DNA of 58,028 nucleotides from CAWIUB01 sp963839175 (GTDB taxonomy: Bacteria > Actinomycetota > Actinomycetes > Mycobacteriales > Jatrophihabitantaceae). The first letter of the stretch is position 1. The number at the start of each line of letters is the position of its first letter. The notes beneath the pieces were generated by a model, which was not told the DNA's origin, searched no databases, and worked only from the letters and a program-made list of their open reading frames with translations. This document shows, piece after piece, positions 8,439 to 16,573 of this stretch. A program made the position numbers and the translations under genes. The stretch lies in the NCBI GenBank assembly GCA_963839175.1, contig CAWIUB010000012.1:1-58028 (forward strand), given 5' to 3'.

Positions 8439-9827
8439 TCAGCTCGCCTGCTGGACGAATTGCTCGCACTGATCGAGGACAATCGCGATGACGTCCGCGT
8501 CGGCGCCGAGGGCAGGGTCGAGCCTGCCGACGATACGCGGGACGGCGGCGCTTAGCGGGCCCGCGGCTAGGGGCACGATCTCGTCGGCCCGCGCGTCGTT
8601 GACCGGCGCGCCGAGGCCGCGCAGGTGGCAGATCCACGCCGCCAGTACGCGCGTGGCGCCGGCGGGCAACCGGCCCACCGCCAGTTCGGCGCGCAGGACG
8701 GGCAGGATGCGGATCGGGAGCTTCTGCGAGCCGTCTGCGGCGATGCGCTCCAGCCGGTCGTGCATCCGCGCGTTGGCGAAGCGCTCCAGCAGCACGGCGC
8801 GGTAGGTGGCGACGTCTGCGGCCGGCTGGTCCAGGTGCGGTGACGCCACCGCCCACCATTCCTCCAACCAGGACCGGCATGTCTCGTCGGCCACCGCCTG
8901 GGCGACGGTCGCGTGACCCCTGCTCGACCCGCCGTAGGCCAGCAGCGAATGCGCACCGTTGAGCAGCCACAGTTTGCGGTGCTCGTACTGCGTCACGTCG
9001 TCGGTGAACGTTGCGCCGGCGTTCTCCCAGGCCGGCCGTCCGGCGGGGAAGGCGCCGCTGAGCACCCATTCGTGAAACGGCTCGCTGACGACCGGGCAGC
9101 GGTCGTCGAACCCGGTGCTCTCGAGCACTGTGCGGACGTCCTCCGGCGCCGCGCGGGGGGTGATCCGGTCGACCACAGTGGTCACGACGGCCACCCACTC
9201 CCGGAGCCACCCGGCCAGATCGGCGTCGACGAGTTGGGCCAGGTCGTGCACGACCCGCTCCACCAGCGCGCCGTTGCCCGGCGTGTTGTCGCAGGGCACG
9301 AGCGCGAGCGCGCCCGCGTCGGCCCTCCGCCGGGCCGCAATCCCAGCGACCAGACGCGCCGGAGCAGTGTGAACCAGCCGCCTTGGATCGTCGCGCAACG
9401 TCTCGACGTCGGCCTGGATCTCCGGGCGACCGACGTCCAGACCGCCGTCGGTGCCACGCAGGTACCCGGCTTCGGTCACGGTGATCGTGACCGCGGACAG
9501 CTCAGGAGCCTCGAAGTAGCGCAGCCACGCATCGTGGTCGGCCGCCGGGTGGGCCCGCGAGAGGCTGCTCAGCAGCTCGAACCGGTCTCCGTCGCTCGCG
9601 CGGGACACGAGCGTGTAAAGCCCCTCCTGCTCGTTCAGCACGTCGACCAGGGGCGCGCGGCTCCTCCCGGTGAAGGCGGCAATCCCCCAGTCCGCGGCGT
9701 CCGGGGCGCGCTCGGTGTAGCAGCACTGGTGGGCACGGAAGAAATTGCCGAGCCCCAGGTGGACCACCCGCACGGGCGCGGCGGCGCGCCCCTGCCCGGC
9801 GGTTCGCGACAGCCGTGCGGCGCTCAC
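8439..9827 (-). CDS. Mannitol dehydrogenase family oxidoreductase (fructuronate reductase-like)
   Basis: This 462-residue NAD(P)-dependent long-chain polyol dehydrogenase has a Rossmann motif VVHLGLGNFFRAHQ near residues 21-34, PCDN at 178-181, and the catalytic K285-x4-N290-x2-H293 in HRKLWLLNGAHS. Family members interconvert mannitol/fructose, or mannonate/fructuronate and altronate/tagaturonate. The gluconokinase and LarA-type gene nearby favour a hexuronate role: fructuronate plus NADH to mannonate. The start is GTG 9827. It is divergent from the LarA gene with only 67 bases between, so the two may share regulation. Confidence 0.85.
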   Translation of the reverse strand: MSAARLSRTAGQGRAAAPVRVVHLGLGNFFRAHQCCYTERAPDAADWGIAAFTGRSRAPLVDVLNEQEGLYTLVSRASDGDRFELLSSLSRAHPAADHDAWLRYFEAPELSAVTITVTEAGYLRGTDGGLDVGRPEIQADVETLRDDPRRLVHTAPARLVAGIAARRRADAGALALVPCDNTPGNGALVERVVHDLAQLVDADLAGWLREWVAVVTTVVDRITPRAAPEDVRTVLESTGFDDRCPVVSEPFHEWVLSGAFPAGRPAWENAGATFTDDVTQYEHRKLWLLNGAHSLLAYGGSSRGHATVAQAVADETCRSWLEEWWAVASPHLDQPAADVATYRAVLLERFANARMHDRLERIAADGSQKLPIRILPVLRAELAVGRLPAGATRVLAAWICHLRGLGAPVNDARADEIVPLAAGPLSAAVPRIVGRLDPALGADADVIAIVLDQCEQFVQQAS

Positions 9828-9894
9828 AGCGTGACTCGGCCTCCGGGCGTTCGACGTCGGGGCATCAGCACCGACCCGGCGCAGTCATAATCGC

Positions 9895-11220
9895 ATGGTG
9901 GCTCGCCGGCTGGCCGAGGTAGATCCGCAGGTGGGATGTGACATGGTCGAGATGACGGCTTCGACCACGGGAGTAGCGCAGATCGGCGGACCGCACGACG
10001 TGCTCACCGAGGATGAGATCCAGGCGTTCGTGCACGCCGAGCTCGAGACCGCGCAGCTGGACGGGCGCAGCGTGTGCGTGCTGGTGCCAGACGGCACGCG
10101 CAGCTGCCCGCTGCCGCTGCTGGTATCGGCGATCCACGACGCGCTACACCGACGCGTCAGCCGCCTGACGGTGCTCGTCGCACTCGGCACCCACGCCGCG
10201 ATGAGTGAGCAGGCGCTCGCCGCGCACCTCGGCTACGCCGCGGGCGCGTTGGCCGCCCGCTATCCGTCGACCACCGTGCTCAACCACGCCTGGTGGGATC
10301 GCTCGACGTTCGCGGACGTCGGAACCATCAGTGCCGATCGCATCGCCGAGCTGTCTGGCGGCCTGTTGCACCACACCGCCGATGTGCGCGTCAACCGCGA
10401 GGTGGTCGAGCACGACGTCACGCTCATCGTCAGTCCGGTGTTCCCGCACGAGGTCGTGGGCTTCTCCGGCGGCAACAAGTACCTCTTCCCCGGCGTCGCG
10501 GGCCGGGAGCTCATCGACCTGTCGCATTGGCTCGGCGCGCTGATCACCAGCGCGGAGATCATCGGCACCCGCGGCGTCACCCCGGTCCGCGCGCTCATCG
10601 ACGAGGCCGCGTCGATGGTCCCCGGCGAACGGCTCGCGCTGTGCGTGGTCACCAAGTCCCGCACGCAGGACCTGCACGCGATGACGTTCGCTGACTCGTC
10701 AGCGGCGTGGGCGGCGGCAGCGGACGTGTCGGCCGAAACGCACATTCGCTACCTCGACGCCCCGGTGCGCCGGATCCTGTCGCTGATCCCCACCAAGTAC
10801 GAGGACATGTGGACCGGCGCCAAAGGCTTCTACAAGGTAGAGCCCATCGTGGCCGACGGCGGCCAGGTCGTGCTGTACGCCCCGCACATCCGCGAGATCG
10901 CCGCGACGCACCCGGCGATCGAGCAGATCGGATATCACTGCCGGGACTACTTCACAAAGCAGTGGGACCGCTTCAAGGACCTGCACTGGGGCGACCTCGC
11001 TCACTCCACACACCTGCGTGGCGCCGGAACCTACGACGAGGTCAACGGTGAACGCGACCGGGTCACGGTCACCCTCGCCACCGGCATCCCGGAGGATGTC
11101 ACCCGCGCGATCAACCTCGACTACCTCGACCCGGCGAAGGTCGACCCCGCCGCGTGGGCGGCCGAACCGGACACCCTCGTCGTGCCGGAGGCCGGTGAGG
11201 ACCTTTACCGTCTGCGGTGA
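9895..11220 (+). CDS. larA: LarA-family nickel-pincer-dependent racemase/epimerase
   Basis: The 441-residue protein matches the LarA (DUF2088) superfamily. Aligning by eye to Lactiplantibacillus plantarum LarA gives PDGTR (R69, near R75), GTH (H100, like catalytic H108), FPHEVVGF (H185, like H174), GGNK (K195, like K184 that binds the cofactor) and DLSHW (H211, like nickel ligand H200). The spacings H185-K195 (10) and K195-H211 (16) equal those of LarA. The enzyme moves hydride at C2 of a 2-hydroxy acid. Neighbouring sugar-acid genes suggest gluconate/mannonate rather than lactate. ATG 9895 is used; ATG 9943 or 9958 are alternatives. Confidence 0.85.
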   Translation: MVARRLAEVDPQVGCDMVEMTASTTGVAQIGGPHDVLTEDEIQAFVHAELETAQLDGRSVCVLVPDGTRSCPLPLLVSAIHDALHRRVSRLTVLVALGTHAAMSEQALAAHLGYAAGALAARYPSTTVLNHAWWDRSTFADVGTISADRIAELSGGLLHHTADVRVNREVVEHDVTLIVSPVFPHEVVGFSGGNKYLFPGVAGRELIDLSHWLGALITSAEIIGTRGVTPVRALIDEAASMVPGERLALCVVTKSRTQDLHAMTFADSSAAWAAAADVSAETHIRYLDAPVRRILSLIPTKYEDMWTGAKGFYKVEPIVADGGQVVLYAPHIREIAATHPAIEQIGYHCRDYFTKQWDRFKDLHWGDLAHSTHLRGAGTYDEVNGERDRVTVTLATGIPEDVTRAINLDYLDPAKVDPAAWAAEPDTLVVPEAGEDLYRLR

Positions 11221-11300
11221 ACCAGCGCAGGTCAGCATCTCCCGGCGAACTCCCCGCACCGGCTGGCCCGTGCCGCGGGCACCGCCGGTACCGTCACCCC

Positions 11301-12062
11301 GTGACGCTCGACCCCGGTGACCTGTTCGCACCGCTTCGCCGCAAGCCCGCGACGGCGGGGATCTTCAGCGACTTCGACGGGACGCTTTCGCCCATCGTCC
11401 GAGACCCCGCGATGGCCGAACCGGTGGCGGGGATCCCCGAGCTGCTCGAGGAGTTGGCCCGGCGCTACAGCGTCGTGGCCGTCGTCTCGGGTCGCCCCGT
11501 CGCCTTCCTCGCGACGCACCTACCCACGTCGATTCTGCTGGCTGGGCTGTACGGCCTGGAGGTGCAACGCCGCGGCGAGCGTCAGATCGACCGCGAAGCC
11601 GAGCGCTGGCGCGCGGTCGTCAGCGCCGCGGCCGTGCGCCTGCAGGCGGCGGCGCTACCCGGTGTGCTGGTCGAGCCGAAGGGGCTCTCAGTCACCTGCC
11701 ACTACCGGACCAACCCAGCCCTCCAGGCGCAAGTGACGGCCTTGGCCCAGGAGGTGGCAACAGCGACCGGGCTCGTGGCCCGCGCCGGCCGCAAGTCGGT
11801 GGAATTGCTGCCGCCCATTCACACGGACAAAGGCACCGTCCTCCGGAAATGGGCCACGTCCCTCGATTCCCTCTGCTACCTGGGCGACGACCTCGGCGAT
11901 ATGGCGGCGTTCCGGGCCCTCGACGACCTGGCCGCCCAGGGAATCGCCACCGTACGGGTCGCGGTGCGCAGCGACGAGGCACCGGCGGAGCTACTACAGG
12001 CCGCGGACGTGGCCGTCGACGCGCCCGAGGGCGCCGCCGCGTTGCTGCGGACTCTGCTGTAG
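11301..12062 (+). CDS. Trehalose-phosphatase-like HAD hydrolase (OtsB family)
   Basis: This protein of about 253 residues is of the HAD IIB/trehalose-6-phosphate phosphatase type: FSDFDGTLSPIV (motif I), VAVVSGRP (motif II), a cap with GLYGLEVQ and GLSVTCHYR, KSVELLPP followed by DKGTVLRKW, and YLGDDLGDMAAFRAL (motif IV). OtsB converts trehalose-6-phosphate to trehalose. GTG 11301 gives the usual short leader; an alternative GTG at 11217 overlaps the larA stop but adds 28 Arg/Pro-rich residues. Its place between larA and larE is unexpected, since no phosphatase step is known in nickel-pincer synthesis. Confidence 0.75.
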   Translation: MTLDPGDLFAPLRRKPATAGIFSDFDGTLSPIVRDPAMAEPVAGIPELLEELARRYSVVAVVSGRPVAFLATHLPTSILLAGLYGLEVQRRGERQIDREAERWRAVVSAAAVRLQAAALPGVLVEPKGLSVTCHYRTNPALQAQVTALAQEVATATGLVARAGRKSVELLPPIHTDKGTVLRKWATSLDSLCYLGDDLGDMAAFRALDDLAAQGIATVRVAVRSDEAPAELLQAADVAVDAPEGAAALLRTLL

Positions 12063-12156
12063 GCCCCTGACACCCTGGCCGGCGGGAGTGGACGGTAAGC
12101 ACATTGGCTGCGAAGAATGGTCGTTTGGCGGCCAAGACGCAGCTGAGGTGACCGAG

Positions 12157-13017
12157 ATGACCAGCGCGCTGGAGCGACTCCTCACCGGCGACATCTTGCA
12201 GGCCGCCAACGCGGTGGGCCGGCTGCTCGAAGGAGCAGCACCGCTAGGCGTCGCCTTCTCCGGGGGTGTCGACTCCTCGGTCCTGCTCGCCTTGGCCGTG
12301 CGGGCACTCGGCGCCGAAAACGTCGTCGCCATCCTCGGCGTCTCGCCGAGTCTCGCCTCGGACGACCGTCTCGCAGCACACGAGGTCGCCGCTTTCGTGG
12401 GCGCCCGCATCGTCGAGGTACAGACCCAGGAAGCGGACAACCCGGCCTACCGGGCCAACGGGCCCGACCGCTGCTTCCACTGCAAACACGAGCTGTTCAC
12501 CCGCATCGCCGACGAGGTGGTCGACACCTACGGCCTCTCGGCCCTGGCCTACGGCGAGAATGCCGATGACACGATGCGGCCCGATCGGCCCGGGTCCCGC
12601 GCCGCAAGCAACCACGAGGTCTTGCGACCGCTTGCCGAGGCAGGACTGGGCAAGACCGCGGTGCGGGCGATCGCCAAGGCACTGCAGCTCCCCAGCGCCG
12701 ACAAGCCCGCCGCGCCCTGCCTGGCCTCCCGCATCCCCCACTTCCAGGAGGTCACCGGGGCGAAGCTCGGGCAGATCCAGGCGGCCGAGGAGGCTCTGCG
12801 GGCCTTGGGCTTCGCCGAGTCGAGAGTGCGTCACCACGGCGAGGTGGCCCGCATCGAACTGGCTGCCGACGACCTCGTGCGGGCCGTCTCGGCCGGGACG
12901 CGGGAGCAGATCCACGCCGCCGTAACCGCCGCCGGCTTCCGCTACGTCGCCATCGATGTGCTCGGCATCCAGTCCGGCGCGTTCACGTTGTCAGTGCTGA
13001 CAGGCACGCATGACTGA
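12157..13017 (+). CDS. larE: LarE, ATP-dependent sacrificial sulfur transferase
   Basis: LarE activates the carboxylates of the pyridinium intermediate by adenylation and donates sulfur to make the SCS pincer ligand. The PP-loop SGGVDSS is at residues 35-41. RCFHCKHELF (C106, C109) and PAAPCLASRIP (C188) supply three cysteines, the pattern of LarE proteins proposed to hold a [4Fe-4S] cluster; C188 falls where L. plantarum LarE has its sacrificial C176. ATG 12157 is chosen for the GAGG 8-9 bases upstream; a frame open to 12088 is less likely. It overlaps larB by 8 bases. Confidence 0.9.
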   Translation: MTSALERLLTGDILQAANAVGRLLEGAAPLGVAFSGGVDSSVLLALAVRALGAENVVAILGVSPSLASDDRLAAHEVAAFVGARIVEVQTQEADNPAYRANGPDRCFHCKHELFTRIADEVVDTYGLSALAYGENADDTMRPDRPGSRAASNHEVLRPLAEAGLGKTAVRAIAKALQLPSADKPAAPCLASRIPHFQEVTGAKLGQIQAAEEALRALGFAESRVRHHGEVARIELAADDLVRAVSAGTREQIHAAVTAAGFRYVAIDVLGIQSGAFTLSVLTGTHD

Positions 13018-13690
13018 GCGCTGGCAACCCGACGAGGCAATGGCCGCGTTCATCGAGCTGGATCACGACCGCACGCGGCGTCGCGGCTACCCGGAGGCGG
13101 TGTACTGCGAGGGTAAGGCACCCGAACAAGTGAGCGCTGTCGCCCGCGCAGTCAAAAGATCCGGTACGACGGCGCTGTTCACCCGAGCAGATCCCGCGCA
13201 CGCCAAGGCAATCCTGCTGGTCCTGCCGGACGCCCGCTACGACGAAGACGCGCACCTGCTCGCGTGGCCGCCCGAGCCGCCAGCGCCGCGCGGTGGGCCG
13301 GTGCTGGTGGTTGCGGCGGGGACCTCCGACCTCGGCGTCGCCCGAGAGGCGCAGCTGACCGCCGAGTACCTTGGCCGCCCGACCGATCTCATCGTTGACG
13401 TCGGTGTCGCCGGGCTGCATCGCATCCTGGCCCGGCTTGACCAGTTGAGGTCGGCCCGTGTCATCGTCGTGGTCGCGGGGATGGACGGTGCGCTGCCCGG
13501 TCTGGTTGCCGGCTTGGTCTCCGCGCCGGTGATTGCCGTGCCGACGTCCGTCGGCTACGGCGCTGCGCTGCTGGGCCTGGCGCCGCTGCTGACCATGCTG
13601 AACTCGTGTGCCCCCGGGGTGGCCGTAGTCAACATCGACAACGGTTACGGCGCCGGGTATCTGGCCGCTCAGATCGCGGCCCCGACCTAA
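13010..13690 (+). CDS. larB: LarB, nicotinic acid adenine dinucleotide carboxylase/hydrolase
   Basis: LarB starts nickel-pincer cofactor synthesis by carboxylating C5 of the NaAD pyridinium ring and hydrolysing the phosphoanhydride. The 226-residue protein has a variable N-terminal half and a PurE-like C-terminal half with VLVVAAGTSDLGVAREA, LIVDVGVAGLHRI, VVVAGMDGALPGLVAGL and PVIAVPTSVGYGAAL, all typical of LarB. ATG 13010 overlaps the larE stop. The stop overlaps the convergent larC stop by four bases, so the two transcripts must overlap at their ends. Confidence 0.92.
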   Translation: MTERWQPDEAMAAFIELDHDRTRRRGYPEAVYCEGKAPEQVSAVARAVKRSGTTALFTRADPAHAKAILLVLPDARYDEDAHLLAWPPEPPAPRGGPVLVVAAGTSDLGVAREAQLTAEYLGRPTDLIVDVGVAGLHRILARLDQLRSARVIVVVAGMDGALPGLVAGLVSAPVIAVPTSVGYGAALLGLAPLLTMLNSCAPGVAVVNIDNGYGAGYLAAQIAAPT

Positions 13691-14916
13691 GCCTGCGGGA
13701 CTCGCGTTCCCGGTACCAAGCCCTCCCGCACCGCGGCGGCGATGGCCTCCTTGAGTACCCGCCGGACCGGGATGGATCGCACCGCGGCGACCTGCGCAGC
13801 ATCGTCGAATTCCGGTGTCGCATGGACGATCTCACCGCCACGATGCGCAACCTTGATGCGAACCCGACCACCCGTGACCGGCAACGGAACCCAGAGCCGA
13901 TCAAGCGAGGTCCTGGTGACGGCGAGTTCACGCACCCCATTCGTAGTGGTGAGCTCGAAGATCAGCCGCCGCAGCACATCACGCGCGCCGACGGAGGTGA
14001 GCACGGCCAGCGTATGAGCCGGGCGCCCCTTCTTCATCACGATCGGGACTAGCCAAGCGTCAGCCGCGCCGGCTTCGAGCAATGACGCCAGGACGGTTGG
14101 CCACACCCGCGGGTCCAGGTCGTCGACGTTGGTCTCCAGCACCGACAAGACCGACCGGTCGTCCGGTTCTGTCGGAAGATCGGTTCGGTCGCCGAGGACG
14201 ACCCGCACGACGTTCGGATGCCCGGGGACGTCCCTGGTGCCGGCCCCTATGCCGACCGTGCGCACCGACATGGCAGGCAAATCGCCGGACTCGTCAGACA
14301 GCGCGGTGAGCAGCGCCATGCCGGTCGGAGTAGCCAGCTCTCCCTCGCCACCGGACAGCACGCGGCAGCCCGATGACAGCTCCAGCACCGCCGGCACGGG
14401 CACCGGAAGCTCACCATCTACCACCGTGACCCGGCCAGAGCCCAGCGCAACAGCGCTGCAGGACATGGCGGTAATCCCCAGGTAGTCGAGCGCGGCGCAG
14501 ACTCCGACGACGTCCGCGATCGAATCCCAGCCCCCGGCCTCGTGGAAATGCACGTCGTCGACCGAAACCCCGTGCACTCGTGCTTCCGCCTCGGCGAGCC
14601 GCCGGAACACGCGCTGGGCCCGGTCCCGCACCTGCACCGCGAGATCCGACCGGTCGAGCAAGGCCCGGATGTCGCGCCAGCTGCGACGCGCCTGATTCTC
14701 CGCTACACACGTCACGTCCACCTTGGTGGCGCGCAGGCCGGCCCGCCGGACCTCGGTGGCGGTCAACTCGATCGACCCAGGGGTCACGGCGTTCACGGCG
14801 GCCAGCAGCGTGGCGAGCGGCGCACCGGCATCGACGAACGCGGCCAGCAACATGTCGCCGGCTACACCAGCCGTCGCATCGACCCAGACGTGCCTGCTCG
14901 CATCGGCCGGCGCCAT
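13687..14916 (-). CDS. larC: LarC, nickel insertion protein for the pincer cofactor
   Basis: LarC is the CTP-dependent cyclometallase that inserts nickel into the pincer ligand. The 409-residue protein starts WVDATAGVAGDMLLAAFVDA, carries DVHFHEAGGWDSIADVVG (metal-binding HFHE and D) and the C-terminal VLETNVDDLDPRVW plus MKKGRPAHTLAVL. In L. plantarum LarC is made by a programmed frameshift between larC1 and larC2; here one continuous frame covers both parts. ATG 14916 is supported by the conserved start; the ribosome-binding site is weak. It lies opposite larE and larB, convergent with larB. Confidence 0.9.
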   Translation of the reverse strand: MAPADASRHVWVDATAGVAGDMLLAAFVDAGAPLATLLAAVNAVTPGSIELTATEVRRAGLRATKVDVTCVAENQARRSWRDIRALLDRSDLAVQVRDRAQRVFRRLAEAEARVHGVSVDDVHFHEAGGWDSIADVVGVCAALDYLGITAMSCSAVALGSGRVTVVDGELPVPVPAVLELSSGCRVLSGGEGELATPTGMALLTALSDESGDLPAMSVRTVGIGAGTRDVPGHPNVVRVVLGDRTDLPTEPDDRSVLSVLETNVDDLDPRVWPTVLASLLEAGAADAWLVPIVMKKGRPAHTLAVLTSVGARDVLRRLIFELTTTNGVRELAVTRTSLDRLWVPLPVTGGRVRIKVAHRGGEIVHATPEFDDAAQVAAVRSIPVRRVLKEAIAAAVREGLVPGTRVPQA

Positions 14917-15047
14917 GCGACAACCGTAGATGCACCGCCTCGACCACGGCTTCGCTGAGTGGTAGCCCGGGCACGTTTCGTGGTTCCCAGGGCACCGGAT
15001 ACGCTGTTGCGGTCCGCGGGGGACCGGCTGAGTGAGGGAGCGAACCC

Positions 15048-15419
15048 GTGACGACCACACAACCGTCCACGATCTACGAGCGACTGGGTGCTGAGGGCGG
15101 CATCCGCCAGGCGGTCGATGACTTCTACGAGCGAGTCGTCGGCGACGCCGACCTGGCACCGTACTTCGAGGGCATCGACATGAAGACGTTGCGACGTCAT
15201 CAGGTCGAGATGCTGTCTGCCGCCACTGGTGGGCCGAATCAGTACACCGGACGCGACATGGCGACCGCCCATGCGGGCCTCGGCATCACCGACGAGCACT
15301 TCGACCGGGTGGTTGGGCATCTCGTCGCAACATTGCAGGGGCTCGGTGTGGACGACGCGACCATCGGACAGGTCGGCGCGGCGTTGACGCCGCTACGCGC
15401 CGACATCGTCACCGCCTGA
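15048..15419 (+). CDS. Group I truncated haemoglobin (trHbN)
   Basis: This 123-residue 2-on-2 globin begins STIYERLGAEGGIRQAVDDFYERV and has the B10 tyrosine at Y27 and the proximal F8 histidine at H75 (MATAHAGLGIT), as in mycobacterial GlbN. Such proteins bind O2 and oxidise NO to nitrate. GTG 15048 follows a GAGGGAG ribosome-binding site. It lies 11 bases ahead of a flavohaemoglobin gene, so the two probably form one NO-detoxification unit, with the flavohaemoglobin reductase domain as a possible electron source for the small globin (inference). Confidence 0.92.
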   Translation: MTTTQPSTIYERLGAEGGIRQAVDDFYERVVGDADLAPYFEGIDMKTLRRHQVEMLSAATGGPNQYTGRDMATAHAGLGITDEHFDRVVGHLVATLQGLGVDDATIGQVGAALTPLRADIVTA

Positions 15420-15430
15420 AGGATTTCCTC

Positions 15431-16549
15431 GTGGGAGAGCTGGATAGCGCTGCGCTGAAGGACAACTTCGCTGCCGTGGCCGCGCACGGTGGCGATGACG
15501 TGGCGTTGTTCTTCTACAGCTATCTGTTCGTCTTGCATCCGGAGACCCGGGCGATGTTTCCGCCGGCGATGATTCGTCAACGCGACCGTCTAGTGGGTGC
15601 GCTCGGGCACATCGTGTCCCACGTGGACCAGGCCGACGAGCTCGTTCCGTTCTTGCAGGACCTGGGCCGCGACCATCGCAAATTCGGCACGGTCGCCGAC
15701 CACTACCCAGCGGTTGGCCAGGCACTCATCGCGACCCTGCGCCACTTCTCCGGGCCGGACTGGACCGACAAGCTCGAGGAGGACTGGGCCGCCGCGTACG
15801 GCGTCGTCGCCGAGGCCATGTCCGCCGCCGCGGAAGAAGCCGCTCGCGGTGCGCCGCCGTTCTGGGACGGCGAAGTCGTCGCGATCGAGCGACGCACCTT
15901 CGACATCGCGGTTCTCACCGTGCGCACCGCCGAACCGTTGCCCTACCGCGCCGGGCAATCGGTCGCGGTCGAGGCCACAGATCTGCGCCCCAGGGAGTGG
16001 CGGTGGTACTCGCCGGCGTCGCCACCGAACGGGACACAGTTCGACATCCACGTCCGGCTCATCGACGGCGGCCCGGTGTCCAGCGCTCTCGTGCACTCCG
16101 CGCAGGTCGGGACGCGGCTGCGGCTGGGGCCGCCTATCGGCCAGCTCGTGCTGGACGACCAATCCGAGCGTCCTCTGCTGCTGATCGGTGGCGGCACCGG
16201 TCTGGCCCCGCTCAAGGCCCTCATCGCACAGGTCGCCACTGACGGTGGGCGGCCTACCCACCTGTTCTTCGGTGTGCGTACGGTCCGTGAGATCTACGAC
16301 GCGCCGTCCCTGGACCGGCTGGCCAGCGCCAACCCGTGGTTGACCGTGGTGACCGCGATCTCGGACGATGACGGGTGGGAGGGCGAGCGGGGCCTGGTGG
16401 GTGAGGTGGCGGTGGCCCACGGCGACTGGTCGGGTCACGACGTCTACATCTGCGGTTCCCCGGCGATGGTGGAGGCCACCGTCAAGCTCGTCGTCGACCA
16501 CGGGGTGCCGGAGAACCACATCCGATTCGACGAGTTCGGTCAGAGCTGA
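15431..16549 (+). CDS. Flavohaemoglobin-like NO dioxygenase (globin plus FAD/NAD reductase)
   Basis: The 372-residue protein fuses an N-terminal globin domain (1-135; B10 Y29, proximal H82 in LGRDHRKFG) to a ferredoxin-reductase-like module: FAD site WRWYSPASP near residue 190, NAD site LLIGGGTGLAPLKAL, and YICGSPAMVEATVKLVV near the end. Flavohaemoglobins turn NO and O2 into nitrate using NAD(P)H. The C-terminus IRFDEFGQS differs from the usual enterobacterial end. GTG 15431 follows AAGGATTT. The tandem with trHbN suggests nitrosative-stress defence. Confidence 0.9.
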   Translation: MGELDSAALKDNFAAVAAHGGDDVALFFYSYLFVLHPETRAMFPPAMIRQRDRLVGALGHIVSHVDQADELVPFLQDLGRDHRKFGTVADHYPAVGQALIATLRHFSGPDWTDKLEEDWAAAYGVVAEAMSAAAEEAARGAPPFWDGEVVAIERRTFDIAVLTVRTAEPLPYRAGQSVAVEATDLRPREWRWYSPASPPNGTQFDIHVRLIDGGPVSSALVHSAQVGTRLRLGPPIGQLVLDDQSERPLLLIGGGTGLAPLKALIAQVATDGGRPTHLFFGVRTVREIYDAPSLDRLASANPWLTVVTAISDDDGWEGERGLVGEVAVAHGDWSGHDVYICGSPAMVEATVKLVVDHGVPENHIRFDEFGQS

Positions 16550-16573
16550 CCCGGCCACAGGAGGAGATCGCTG

